A DNA stretch of 64,000 nucleotides from Sphingomonadaceae bacterium (lineage in GTDB: Bacteria; Pseudomonadota; Alphaproteobacteria; Sphingomonadales; Sphingomonadaceae), in NCBI GenBank assembly GCA_020850455.1, contig JADZEQ010000008.1, forward strand, positions 1 through 64,000, given 5' to 3'. Positions 16,286 to 25,320 of this stretch are shown one piece after another. The notes beneath the pieces were generated by a model, which ran no database searches, was not told the origin of the DNA, and saw nothing but the letters and a program-made list of their open reading frames with translations. The stretch's first letter is position 1. The number at the start of each line of letters is the position of its first letter. The translations under genes were made by a program, and so were the position numbers.

Positions 16286-17374
16286 TCAGCGCCGCGTCTC
16301 AGCAATCCAGCCGCCGCCCACCACCCGGTCCCCGTCATATAAGACCGCAGCCTGCCCGGGCGCGACGCCATATTCAGGGTCGGCAAAGTGCAGCCAGCTG
16401 CCGTCAAAATGCGCCGCCGCTGGCTTGGCAAGCGAACGCACCTTGGCAGCGAGCGGCCGGTTGGTGGCCCCTGCCAACATATTGCAATCGACCAGCCGTG
16501 CCGCCGCAACCGCCAATGCGGCGCGCGGGCCAACAACTACTTCATCCCGCGCAGCGTCGAGCCGCAACACATAGAGTGGTTCGGCCAAGCCACCGATTTC
16601 CAGCCCACGCCGCTGACCGACGGTGAAATGGATAATGCCTTGGTGGCTGCCCAGCACATCACCCGCTTCATTAACGATATTGCCGGGCCGGATGCTGTCG
16701 GGCCGCACACGGCGCACGACGCTCGCATAATCGCCATTGGGGACGAAACATATGTCCTGACTATCGGGCTTGGCGGCGATGCCGAGGCCCAGTTCCCCGG
16801 CGATGCGGCGCACCTCAGCCTTGGGCATATTGCCGAGCGGAAAGCGCAAATAATCGAGCTGCCCCAAGCTTGTTGCGAATAGGAAATAGCTTTGGTCACG
16901 CGCCGGGTCGATCGCGCGGTGCATTTCGACGCCCCCTGCCCCCATGATGCGGCGAACATAATGGCCGGTCGCCAGACAATCGCCGCCCAAATCACGCGCG
17001 ATGGACAAAAGGTCGGTGAACTTGGGGCCCATATTGCATCGGACGCAAGGGATGGGGGTGCGCCCGCTGAGATAATCATCGGCAAATTGTTCAACCACCG
17101 CCTGACGAAAGGCACTGACATGGTCGACAACATGGTGAACAAAACCCAGCCGCTGCGCGACCTGTGCCGCATCGCGAATATCCTGCCCCGCGCAACATGC
17201 GCCTGCGCGGCGCGGCGCACCATCGCTGTCATAGAGGCGCAGCGTAATGCCGATGACATCCGCGCCCGACCGCGCGGCGAGCGCGGCGACAACGCTCGAA
17301 TCGACGCCGCCCGACATGGCGACGACAATCCGCCGACCCGTCAAATCGGCACCCAGTTGGAAATCTGCCTGCAT
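16286..17374 (-). CDS. mnmA: tRNA-specific 2-thiouridylase
   Basis: 362 residues. Makes s2U34 in tRNA-Lys, -Glu and -Gln. The PP-loop SGGVDS lies at 21-26, and the two catalytic cysteines are Cys103 (PCVRCN) and Cys199 (DSQDICF), agreeing with E. coli MnmA. Start at 17374 (MQADFQLGA) instead of the longer 17404 frame, by fit to the N-terminal PP-loop spacing. A tRNA-Gln gene elsewhere in the window is a potential isoacceptor family substrate, although its anticodon is CTG and is not thiolated. Convergent with the small cysteine protein. Confidence 0.96.
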   Translation of the reverse strand: MQADFQLGADLTGRRIVVAMSGGVDSSVVAALAARSGADVIGITLRLYDSDGAPRRAGACCAGQDIRDAAQVAQRLGFVHHVVDHVSAFRQAVVEQFADDYLSGRTPIPCVRCNMGPKFTDLLSIARDLGGDCLATGHYVRRIMGAGGVEMHRAIDPARDQSYFLFATSLGQLDYLRFPLGNMPKAEVRRIAGELGLGIAAKPDSQDICFVPNGDYASVVRRVRPDSIRPGNIVNEAGDVLGSHQGIIHFTVGQRRGLEIGGLAEPLYVLRLDAARDEVVVGPRAALAVAAARLVDCNMLAGATNRPLAAKVRSLAKPAAAHFDGSWLHFADPEYGVAPGQAAVLYDGDRVVGGGWIAETRR

Positions 17375-17503
17375 GGGGCCGCGCCTTAGGCGCAATTGCC
17401 CCAAAGCGCCAGTTCAGCGGGGTGAACGGCGCTTAACCTGTGCTAATGCGCCGTAAATTCCGTCTTTACCGGGCCTTAGCTGCTTGTCGTTTAGGGCAGC
17501 ACT

Positions 17504-17857
17504 ATGCAATGGAATCACCCCCCCCTGTTGGACAAGGCTGCGCATGGCACGCTCGCGCGTGTCGATTTTGACATGCTGCGTGTCCTTATCGCCATGCGCC
17601 AAAATGCGCTGCCCACTGTCGTCGCGCTGCACCAACTGCCCAAAAGCGCCGACGATGGCGATGTTGGCGATGCAACGCCCACCGGCGGGCACGGCAGCTT
17701 TTTGGGCGCAGCCCCGCATCATATTGCGGCGGCTACAAAAAATTCGTCTTACCCGCCCGTTAACCATGGGGTTTTAGCCGATGTTCAATCGGCTGGCCTA
17801 TCCACCTCTTCATCGGCTGAATTGACCCCCAGTTCAGCACAGCAGAGGTTCGTATGA
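17504..17857 (+). CDS. Possible hypothetical protein ahead of sciP
   Basis: A 117-codon frame that ends with an ATGA overlap on sciP. The first 80 codons have GC-rich third positions like neighbouring genes and read as a plausible soluble protein (LARVDFDMLRVLIAMRQNALP); the last 35 codons are serine-rich, less biased and overlap the likely sciP promoter with a CtrA-type half site. Either a small real gene co-translated with sciP, or a chance frame in a 480-bp gap (17375-17853). I find no motif. The opposite-strand frame (17414-17767) is weaker still. Confidence 0.35.
   Translation: MQWNHPPLLDKAAHGTLARVDFDMLRVLIAMRQNALPTVVALHQLPKSADDGDVGDATPTGGHGSFLGAAPHHIAAATKNSSYPPVNHGVLADVQSAGLSTSSSAELTPSSAQQRFV
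17760..17767. promoter_or_regulatory. CtrA-type half site upstream of sciP
   Basis: TTAACCAT, the classical CtrA half site, 87 bp before the sciP start. A full TTAA-N7-TTAA box is not present. In Caulobacter sciP transcription is activated by CtrA, so the site fits a conserved feedback circuit, but an 8-bp word alone is weak evidence. Confidence 0.4.
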
Positions 17858-18153
17858 ACGAGAATCAGAACTTCCGGCCTGACCGCGTGATTGGCCCCTT
17901 GGGCGAATCGCTGACGCTCGATTCGCTGCCCCCGCCCAGCACGACCCGCTGGGTTGTCCGCCGCAAGGCAGAGGTGGTGGCGGCGGTCAACGGCGGCTTG
18001 CTCAGCGTTGATGAGGCGTGCGAACGCTATAGTCTGACGCTGGAGGAATTTGCCGGGTGGCAGCGTGCGATTGATCGCGCTGGCATGCCCGGGCTGCGCG
18101 TCACGCGCATCCGCCAATATCGCGATCTGTACGAACGCCAACAGCGTTTCTGA
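17854..18153 (+). CDS. sciP: CtrA inhibitor SciP (DUF1153)
   Basis: 99 residues. The DUF1153 helix-turn-helix shows as RRKAEVVAAVNGGLLSVDEAC followed by YSLTLEEFAGWQRAIDRAG, diagnostic for SciP. In Caulobacter SciP binds CtrA-controlled promoters and blocks activation by CtrA in swarmer cells. The ATG at 17854 follows GCAGAGG. A strong terminator follows the gene directly, so it is transcribed alone or with the doubtful frame before it. Together with ccrM at 39-40 kb it shows that the CtrA/GANTC cell-cycle circuit is present in this organism. Confidence 0.93.
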   Translation: MNENQNFRPDRVIGPLGESLTLDSLPPPSTTRWVVRRKAEVVAAVNGGLLSVDEACERYSLTLEEFAGWQRAIDRAGMPGLRVTRIRQYRDLYERQQRF

Positions 18154-18177
18154 ATCAGCGCATAGTGCGCAAACAGG

Positions 18178-18208
18178 CGGCGTCGAACCTGGGTTCGGCG
18201 CCGTTTTT
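18178..18208 (+). terminator. Intrinsic terminator of sciP
   Basis: Stem CGGCGTCGAACC / GGTTCGGCGCCG (one G-T wobble), two-base loop extendable to four, then TTTTT. It lies 24 bp after the sciP stop. Confidence 0.85.
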
Positions 18209-18339
18209 GTTTCAAATTTATCCTATGGTTTCAATGATTTTAAGCTTTTTCCTTGTCTTTACAGGCTGGCCATGTTCCACTTTCCCCGTCCGGTCGCATT
18301 GACCCGTACCTTATGGAACACCCAAATGGGGAGAGTAAG

Positions 18340-18612
18340 ATGAGCTTCATTATCGCATTGATCGTCGGCGGCTTGATTGGCTGGATCGCCAGCAAAATCA
18401 TGAATACCGATGCGCAACAGGGCATTTTCCTCAATATCGTCGTCGGTTGCGTTGGCTCGTTGCTCGGCAAATGGATTGCCAGCGCCTTTTTCGGCATGGG
18501 CGGTATGGGGCTGCGCGATGGCATCGACATCCCCTCCATCCTCGTCGGTTTGGCGGGTGCCGTTGTTCTGCTCGGCATCATCAACCTCATCCGGCGCGGC
18601 AGCGTGCGTTAA
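18340..18612 (+). CDS. GlsB/YeaQ/YmgE-family membrane protein
   Basis: 90 residues, nearly all in three hydrophobic helices with glycine-rich packing motifs (IVGGLIGWIASKIM, NIVVGCVGSLLGKWI, ILVGLAGAVVLLGI). This is the transglycosylase-associated/stress-response family of small inner-membrane proteins, of unknown molecular function. The ATG at 18340 is preceded by GGGGAGAG at a good distance; the longer frame from 18253 lacks one. It has its own terminator downstream and is probably monocistronic. Confidence 0.9.
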   Translation: MSFIIALIVGGLIGWIASKIMNTDAQQGIFLNIVVGCVGSLLGKWIASAFFGMGGMGLRDGIDIPSILVGLAGAVVLLGIINLIRRGSVR

Positions 18613-18636
18613 CTATTTCATTTTTCGGCATAATCG

Positions 18637-18670
18637 GGGCGGTGTTGCAGCGATGCAGCGCCGCCCTTTT
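18637..18670 (+). terminator. Intrinsic terminator
   Basis: Stem GGGCGGTGTTGCA / TGCAGCGCCGCCC (two wobbles) around an AGCG loop, then TTTT, 25 bp after the small membrane protein gene. Confidence 0.8.
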
Positions 18671-18892
18671 ACGTGGCGTCTACAATGGTTTTTCTTGGCA
18701 TCGCAGCGTAAATCCTGCATAGCGTCGCGCCATAGTCCGCGCAAAACGGGACAATTTTGCAACAACTGCCGGGGATGGCTTGCAATCTCTTGCACGTGGT
18801 GACTTATTACGATAATACAGCAAGGCTCTCCAAAGCCGATATTGTGGCGCAAGGCGCACACAAAAAAGCGGCAGGCCGACAGGATAAAGACA

Positions 18893-20107
18893 ATGAATTA
18901 TGAATCCGGAACCCTTACCCCCGCGACGGGAGACGCCGGTGGCGATGGTTGGGACGTCAATGTTGACACCGCGCGCGCGCGCAAAGAGCGCTGGATAATG
19001 ATCGCCGCCGCCATTGTGGCGGTATTGATTTTATTATTCGCATGGATGCAGTTTGGCGGGGGCAGCGCCGGTCAGGCAGAAGCCGCCAAGGGTGGCGGCG
19101 CTGGCGATGATTCCATCCCCAGCGTAACCGTCATGGTGCCGGGACGCAGCAATGTGGAGCGTATCATTTCGGCGACCGGCAGCCTTGCCGCGCGGCGCGA
19201 AATGCCGGTCGGTGTTGCGGGCGAAGGCGGGCAGGTTGTGCGCGTCCTTGTCGAACCGGGTCAATGGGTGGCGGCAGGTCAGGTGCTGGCCACCATCGAC
19301 CGCCAAGTACAGGCCGGTGAAGCGGAATCGCTGTCGGCGCAAATCCGGGTGGCGGAGGCGAATGCCCGCCTCGCCCAAGCCGAACTGGACCGCGCCACCG
19401 CGCTCTCCGCGCGTGGCTTTGTTTCGACGGCCGATCTGGAACGCAAGACCGCCACACGCGACGCAGCGGCGGCGCAGGTGCGCGTCGCCCGCGCGCAATT
19501 TGCGCAAAGCCGCGCGCGTATCGGGCGGCTCGACATTCGCGCGCCCGCTGCAGGCTTGGTCCTCACCCGTCAGGTGGAACCGGGTCAGGTGGTGAGCGCG
19601 GGCAGCGGGGTCTTGTTCCGCATGGCGCGCGGCGGGGAAATGGAATTACTCGCCAATGTCACAGAGGGTGATTTGGCACAATTGTCGGTCGGCGAACGGG
19701 TCAATGTTACCCCGGTTGGCGGCGCGCAAAGCTATACGGGGCAAATCTGGCAATTATCGCCGGTCATCAACCCCGAAACCCGGCAAGGGGTGGCGCGTAT
19801 CGCCCTTTCCTATGCCAGCGGCATCCGCCCCGGCGGCTTTGCCGAAGCACGCATCGTAACCGGGTCGGCGGTCGCGCCGTTACTGCCAGAATCCGCCGTG
19901 CTCAACGATGAACAGGGCAGCTATGTCTATGTCATCGACCGCGACAATAAGGCGCAACGTGTGGCCGTAACCATTGGTCAGGTCAGTAGCGCCGGGGTCT
20001 CCATCCTTTCCGGTCTGACTGGCCAGGAACATGTGGTGGTAAGCGCGGGTGCATTTTTGAACCCCGGTGACAGAGTGCGGCAGGTCATTGCCCGCCGCCC
20101 GTCGTAA
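18893..20107 (+). CDS. RND efflux periplasmic adaptor (MFP)
   Basis: 404 residues. After a 50-residue cytoplasmic N-terminus one transmembrane anchor (about 43-60) leads to a lipoyl-type half motif (VEPGQWVAAGQVLATID), an alanine-rich coiled-coil hairpin (EANARLAQAELDRATALSARG) and the second lipoyl half (IRAPAAGLVL) plus beta-barrel, the membrane-fusion-protein layout. It lacks the usual lipoprotein signal. It should bridge the RND pump encoded 27 bp downstream with an outer-membrane channel, which is not encoded here. The ATG at 18893 is chosen over 18842 by ribosome-site position (AGGATAAAG). Confidence 0.93.
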   Translation: MNYESGTLTPATGDAGGDGWDVNVDTARARKERWIMIAAAIVAVLILLFAWMQFGGGSAGQAEAAKGGGAGDDSIPSVTVMVPGRSNVERIISATGSLAARREMPVGVAGEGGQVVRVLVEPGQWVAAGQVLATIDRQVQAGEAESLSAQIRVAEANARLAQAELDRATALSARGFVSTADLERKTATRDAAAAQVRVARAQFAQSRARIGRLDIRAPAAGLVLTRQVEPGQVVSAGSGVLFRMARGGEMELLANVTEGDLAQLSVGERVNVTPVGGAQSYTGQIWQLSPVINPETRQGVARIALSYASGIRPGGFAEARIVTGSAVAPLLPESAVLNDEQGSYVYVIDRDNKAQRVAVTIGQVSSAGVSILSGLTGQEHVVVSAGAFLNPGDRVRQVIARRPS

Positions 20108-20134
20108 TATCTGCCGGATGGGAGCGTTAGCGCC

Positions 20135-23100
20135 ATGAATTTTCGCAATATTTCGGCATGGGCCATTCGCAACCCCATCCCACCCATCGTGCTGTTTGTC
20201 GCGCTCACCCTGATGGGGATTATGAGCTTCATGCGCATGCCGGTGACCCAACAGCCCGACATCGACTTTCCCGCCGCGCAGGTTTCGATCATCCAGCCGG
20301 GCGCGGCGCCGACCGAAATGGAAACGCAGGTCGCCCAAAAGGTTGAAGCTGCGGTGCGCAACATCAACGGGGTGGATGAGATTAACACATCGGTGCGCGA
20401 AGGCAGCACCAACATGTTCATCCAGTTCGACATCGGGACACCCATTGACCGCGCGGTCAATGACGTGCGCGATGCAATTGCCAATATCCGCAGCGACCTG
20501 CCCGACGGCATTTTGGAACCGCAAGTAACCCGGGTTGATACATCGGGCGATCCGATTGCCTATATTTCGGTCGAAGCGGTGGACATGACGCTCGAACAAT
20601 TGAGCTGGTTTGTCGATGATGTCGTGGCCAAGCGGCTACGCGGCCTCGAAGGCGTGGCGGCAGTCAGCCGCGACGGTGGCGTCAACCGCGAAATTCGCGT
20701 GATTTTGGATCCTGCCAAAATGCAAGGGCTGGGCGTCACCGCCGCGCAGATCAACCAGCAATTACGGCAGGTTAACGTCAATGCAGCGGGCGGGCTGGCC
20801 GAAATTGCCGGGGCCGAACAATCGCTGCGGGTTTTGGGCAATGCGCGCGACGCGCACCAATTAGCCAATACGCAGATTTCCATCAGCGGCGGGCGGACCA
20901 TCAAATTGTCCGACGTTGCCGAAGTGCGCGACCTTTACGCCGAACAGCGCAGTTTTGCGACGATGAACGGGCGGCAGGTGCTGTCCTTTTCCATCACCCG
21001 CGCCAAAGGGGCATCGGACGTTGCCGTCTATGCACTGGTCGAAGCGGAGCTGGCAAAAATCCGCGAGCAAAATCCCAAGGTGCAGTTTCGCGAGCTGTTT
21101 TCCAGCGTTGGATATACCGAATCCGATTATGAATCCTCCATCACCGCGATGATTGAGGGGGCGGTGCTCGCCGTCGTCGTCGTGTTCCTGTTTCTGCGTG
21201 ACTGGCGCGCGACGATTATTTCGGCGCTCGCCATCCCATTGTCGGCCATTCCCGCCTTTTGGTTCATGGAAATGCTGGGCTTTTCACTCAACTCCATCAG
21301 CCTTCTCGCGCTCAGTCTGGTGGCCGGCGTGCTGGTCGATGACGCGATTGTGGAAATTGAAAATATCGTCCGCCATATGCGGATGGGCAAAAGCGCCTAT
21401 CAAGCGTCGATCGATGCGGCCGACGAAATCGGTTTGGCGGTGCTCGCAACCACCATGGCGATTGTCGCGGTGTTCTTGCCGGTTGGCCTGATGCCGGGCG
21501 TTTCAGGGCAGTTTTTCAAGAATTTCGGGCTGACCGTGGTCGCCGCCGTGCTGATGAGCCTTGCCGTCGCGCGGCTTATCACGCCGATGATCGCTGCCTA
21601 TTTCCTGAAAGCGCATGGGGAGGCGGAACATAGCGCACGCTGGGTGCAAACCTATGTCCATTGGCTGGAATGGACGCTGCGCAACCGTTGGAAAACCATG
21701 CTTTGCGGCCTTGGGGCCTTTGCCGCCACCATTGCCGCCTTTGCGACACTCAGCTTTACCTTTCAGCCCGACCTCGATTTTGACTATAGTCAGATCCGCA
21801 TCGAAATGACGCCGGGGACGACGCTGGCACATACCGAACAGGTCATTCGCCGGGTGCAGGATGCGGTGACCGCCGACCGCGATGTGGTGGAGGCTGCCTA
21901 TGCCGCCATCAACCCGGGCAATGGACGCATCTATCTGACGCTACGCAAGGACCGCCCGATATCGAGCATCGAGTTTGAAAATCGCTGGTCGCCGCGTTTG
22001 GCCAATGTCGCCGACGCACGGGTCACATTTTCTTCGCAAAATGGCGGTTTTTCGGGCCGCGACCTGTCGATCACTTTGGGCGGCAGCGACCCGGTTGTGC
22101 TGAACCGCACCGCCAATGCGATTGTCGCACAGATGCGCGGCATGCCCGAATTGGTCGCCCCGCGCGTCAATGGCGATATGGCACGCCCCGAAATCACCAT
22201 CCGACCGCGGCTTGACTTGGCCGCCTCCATGGGGGTGACGACAGCAGCATTGTCGCAAACCATCCGCTTGGCGACGCTGGGTGATATTGACCAGAATAGC
22301 GCCAAGTTCAGCCTGTCCGACCGGCAAATACCGATCCGCGTTGCGCTCGACCCAGCGGCGCGACGCGACATTGCCACCATTGAAAACCTGCCGGTTCCCA
22401 CGTCCACCGGCGGTTCGGTGCCCTTGAAATCGGTCGCCGAAATCAGCTTTGGCTCGGGGCCAACGGTGATCCAGCGCACCAATTTGGAACGACGCCTGAC
22501 GATAGGGGCTGACCTTGCCAATAATCCGGCCACTGGCCAGCCCTATGTCTCGGGTGAGGCGATGGCCAAGATCGACAATCTGCCTGCGATGCGCAACCTG
22601 CCGCAAGGCGTGTCGCGTCTGAAGCTTGGTCAGGACAAATGGCAAGAGGAAATGGTTACCAACTTCCTGATTGCGGTGGTTTCGGGCATATTCTTGGTCT
22701 TTGCGGTTCTGGTCTTGCTCTATCACCGCATCATGCCGCCCTTCGTCAATATGGCATCGCTACTCCTCGCGCCCTTGGGGGCGGCGCTGGCGCTCCATAT
22801 CTGCCGCATGCCATTGTCGATGCCGGTCTTTATCGGCATTTTGATGCTGCTCGGCATCGTTGCCAAAAACTCGATTTTGGTGGTCGATTTCGCGCTCGAG
22901 GAAATGAACAAGGGCATCGACAAGTTTGAAGCGATTTTGGACGCAGGGCGCAAACGCGCGCAGCCGATTGTTATGACCACGGTGGCGATGGTCGCTGGGA
23001 TGGTGCCGACATCGCTGGCACTGACGGGTGATGGCGCGTGGCGCCAACCGATGGGGGTGACGGTGATCGGGGGATTGATCGTCTCAACCGTCCTCACACT

Positions 23101-23233
23101 GCTGATTGTGCCCGCTGCTTTCAGTCTGGCGGTTGGTGCGGAAACCCGCTTTGGCCCATTGCTGCGTCGCCGGTTCCTCACCTATAAGCCGGGAGATGAG
23201 CATAAGGGGCAAATCCCGCAACCCGCAGAATAG
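20135..23233 (+). CDS. RND-family efflux permease (HAE1/AcrB-type)
   Basis: 1,032 residues, twelve membrane segments with two large periplasmic loops, the proton-driven inner-membrane pump of a tripartite efflux system. The proton-relay acidic pair in TM4 is intact (VLVDDAIVEIENI), and the N-terminus (PIPPIVLFVALTLMGIMSF) is typical. It forms a two-gene operon with the adaptor. The absence of a local regulator and outer-membrane factor means that substrate class cannot be guessed; it groups by motif with the hydrophobe/amphiphile exporters, not with heavy-metal pumps. Confidence 0.95.
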   Translation: MNFRNISAWAIRNPIPPIVLFVALTLMGIMSFMRMPVTQQPDIDFPAAQVSIIQPGAAPTEMETQVAQKVEAAVRNINGVDEINTSVREGSTNMFIQFDIGTPIDRAVNDVRDAIANIRSDLPDGILEPQVTRVDTSGDPIAYISVEAVDMTLEQLSWFVDDVVAKRLRGLEGVAAVSRDGGVNREIRVILDPAKMQGLGVTAAQINQQLRQVNVNAAGGLAEIAGAEQSLRVLGNARDAHQLANTQISISGGRTIKLSDVAEVRDLYAEQRSFATMNGRQVLSFSITRAKGASDVAVYALVEAELAKIREQNPKVQFRELFSSVGYTESDYESSITAMIEGAVLAVVVVFLFLRDWRATIISALAIPLSAIPAFWFMEMLGFSLNSISLLALSLVAGVLVDDAIVEIENIVRHMRMGKSAYQASIDAADEIGLAVLATTMAIVAVFLPVGLMPGVSGQFFKNFGLTVVAAVLMSLAVARLITPMIAAYFLKAHGEAEHSARWVQTYVHWLEWTLRNRWKTMLCGLGAFAATIAAFATLSFTFQPDLDFDYSQIRIEMTPGTTLAHTEQVIRRVQDAVTADRDVVEAAYAAINPGNGRIYLTLRKDRPISSIEFENRWSPRLANVADARVTFSSQNGGFSGRDLSITLGGSDPVVLNRTANAIVAQMRGMPELVAPRVNGDMARPEITIRPRLDLAASMGVTTAALSQTIRLATLGDIDQNSAKFSLSDRQIPIRVALDPAARRDIATIENLPVPTSTGGSVPLKSVAEISFGSGPTVIQRTNLERRLTIGADLANNPATGQPYVSGEAMAKIDNLPAMRNLPQGVSRLKLGQDKWQEEMVTNFLIAVVSGIFLVFAVLVLLYHRIMPPFVNMASLLLAPLGAALALHICRMPLSMPVFIGILMLLGIVAKNSILVVDFALEEMNKGIDKFEAILDAGRKRAQPIVMTTVAMVAGMVPTSLALTGDGAWRQPMGVTVIGGLIVSTVLTLLIVPAAFSLAVGAETRFGPLLRRRFLTYKPGDEHKGQIPQPAE

Positions 23234-23236
23234 GGC

Positions 23237-24544
23237 ATGGTCGCTGGGGGCGCGCCGCGCGTGACGCAGCCGCCAGCGCCCCAAGCGGCCGTGCAGCTTG
23301 ACCGACATGGCATTGCCATCGCCACCCACGGTTGGAACATCCGCTGGGTGGCGAGCGGGTTGCTGGTCGTCATGGCGGGGCTGTTCATCGGGACAAGCCG
23401 ATTTGCCGACATCCACCCCGCCATCGGCTTTGTCCGGGCCTTTGCAGAGGCGGGGTTGGTCGGCGGTTTGGCCGATTGGTTCGCGGTCACTGCGCTCTTT
23501 CGCCACCCGATGGGGCTGCCCATCCCCCACACCGCGATCATCCCCGAAAACCGCGACCGCATTGCCGACACGCTGGCGCGGTTCATCCGCAAAAATTTCC
23601 TCGTCCCCCGGCTGATTGCGCTACGCCTGCGCCACATCGACGTTGCCGGTGCGGTCGGGCGCTTTCTTGCGGAGCCAGAGGGAGGCGAGGGCCGGCTAAA
23701 GGCCGGTGCTTCGCGGCTGATTGCCGATATGGTCGGCGCGCTGGATGAGGAACGGCTGGGCGGCATCGTCAAATCGGGGATTGCCGACAGGCTACGGCAG
23801 TTGAATCTGGCCCCGCTGCTCGGCCAAAGCCTAGACGCTGCAATGGCACAAGGGCGGCACCAGCCGCTGATCGACGGGTTCGCCCAATGGGCGGACAAGA
23901 CGCTCAGTAAGAATGACCATCTGATCCGCGATATGGTGCATGAACGCGCCAACAGCCTGTTGCGCCTGACGGGGCTGGATGAAAATATCGCCAATGCCAT
24001 CATCAACGGCTTGCACAAATTGCTCCACGACATGGCGGGTGACCCGGCGCACCCGCTGCGCCAGCGGGTGGAGGAGGGGCTGGCCGATCTGGCGCGCGAT
24101 TTGCAAAATAAGAAAAAAATGCGCCAGCAGGTCGATAAAATACGTGACGAAATTTTGGACAATGCCGCGATCCGCGCATGGATTGACGGATTATGGGAAC
24201 AGGCGCGTGGCGCATTATTGTCGGCAGCGCGCGACCCCGATTCCGCGCTGGCCGGCAAATTGGGCGAAAGCCTGCAACAATTGGGCAGCATGCTGGCAGA
24301 GGATATGCGCATCAAACGCGCGCTCAACCGGCTGGCGCGCCGTTCGATTGCCGGTGCGGTCGATACCTATGGCGACAGCGCGGTGCGACTGGTTTCAGAC
24401 ACGGTGCGCGGTTGGAACAGCGCGACGCTGACCGACCGGCTGGAACAAGTGGTGGGTGATGACCTGCAATATATCCGTATCAACGGCACCTTGGTCGGCG
24501 GGCTGGTCGGGCTGGTTCTGCACGCCATAGAGCGGCTTATCTAA
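23237..24544 (+). CDS. DUF445 membrane protein
   Basis: 435 residues. An N-terminal membrane segment (about 38-56) is followed by the family hallmark GLVGGLADWFAVTALFRHPMGLPIPHTAIIPENRDRI, a long helical, presumably cytoplasmic region and a C-terminal hydrophobic helix (GTLVGGLVGLVLHAI). The function of DUF445 proteins is unknown. It begins 3 bp after the RND pump stop and may be its third operon member. The 3' end overlaps the convergent enoyl-CoA hydratase gene by 4 bp. Confidence 0.9.
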   Translation: MVAGGAPRVTQPPAPQAAVQLDRHGIAIATHGWNIRWVASGLLVVMAGLFIGTSRFADIHPAIGFVRAFAEAGLVGGLADWFAVTALFRHPMGLPIPHTAIIPENRDRIADTLARFIRKNFLVPRLIALRLRHIDVAGAVGRFLAEPEGGEGRLKAGASRLIADMVGALDEERLGGIVKSGIADRLRQLNLAPLLGQSLDAAMAQGRHQPLIDGFAQWADKTLSKNDHLIRDMVHERANSLLRLTGLDENIANAIINGLHKLLHDMAGDPAHPLRQRVEEGLADLARDLQNKKKMRQQVDKIRDEILDNAAIRAWIDGLWEQARGALLSAARDPDSALAGKLGESLQQLGSMLAEDMRIKRALNRLARRSIAGAVDTYGDSAVRLVSDTVRGWNSATLTDRLEQVVGDDLQYIRINGTLVGGLVGLVLHAIERLI

Positions 24545-25314
24545 GCCCCGATGAAATTGGCAGCGCGCCGTTCAAAAACGCTTGCCACCCCCTCTGCATA
24601 GTCGGCGGTAGCGCGCAATTTCGCCTGTTCACCATGTTCGAGGTCGAGCCGCGCACGCACCGCATCGACAAGGCCGGCACGCAATGTGGCGCGCGTGGTG
24701 AGCAGGGCCAAGGGCGCATTTTCGGCAATTTCCTGTGCCAGCGCGTGCGCGCCATCGCGCGCAGCGCCGCTGTCGGTCAGCCGATCAATCAAACCCCAGT
24801 CCAGCACATCGGCCGCCTTATACCGGGTGGAGGTCAGGAACATTTGCTGCGCGCGCTGCACGCCGATGAGGCGCGGCAGCGTCAACGTCAGGGCAAAGCC
24901 GGGGTGAAAGCCCAGCCGTGTGAAATTGGCAGCAAAGCGCGCTTCGGGCGCGGCGACGCGAAAATCGGCGGCGACGGCAAGCCCCATCCCCGCACCAACC
25001 GCCGCCCCCTGAACAGCGGCGACCATCGGCTTTTTCGCCGCAAATATGGGGAGCGCCGCATCATAAAATTCGCGGATCGGATCGGCACTGTCGCTGCCCA
25101 TGCCGCCGGGGGTGGCAAGGTCGGCGCCACCGCAAAAAACGCGCCCTTCGCTGGCCAGCACTACCGCGCGCACCGCCATGTCCCCATCACAATCGGCGAG
25201 CGCGGCGGCAATATCAGCCAGCATGCCGATCGTCGCATGATTATGCGGCGGGCAGGCAAAGCAGATTTCGGCCACATGGCCCGATTTGGTCAATTTTACG
25301 CTGTGCTGCATCAC
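24541..25314 (-). CDS. Enoyl-CoA hydratase/isomerase family protein
   Basis: 257 residues of the crotonase fold. The oxyanion-hole segments are VFCGGADLATPGG and QGAAVGAGMGLAVAADFRVA. The first catalytic Glu position of classic hydratases is replaced in the second segment region by less acidic residues, so an isomerase or other acyl-CoA activity is possible. It lies 6 bp after the acyl-CoA dehydrogenase on the same strand: the pair would carry out successive oxidation and hydration steps on an acyl-CoA. Confidence 0.88.
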   Translation of the reverse strand: MMQHSVKLTKSGHVAEICFACPPHNHATIGMLADIAAALADCDGDMAVRAVVLASEGRVFCGGADLATPGGMGSDSADPIREFYDAALPIFAAKKPMVAAVQGAAVGAGMGLAVAADFRVAAPEARFAANFTRLGFHPGFALTLTLPRLIGVQRAQQMFLTSTRYKAADVLDWGLIDRLTDSGAARDGAHALAQEIAENAPLALLTTRATLRAGLVDAVRARLDLEHGEQAKLRATADYAEGVASVFERRAANFIGA

Positions 25315-25320
25315 CCTGCC

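Noticed and set aside
17414..17767. Minus-strand 117-codon frame between mnmA and sciP
   Set aside because: Arg/Gly-rich shadow-like composition, no ribosome site, opposite to a better plus-strand frame.
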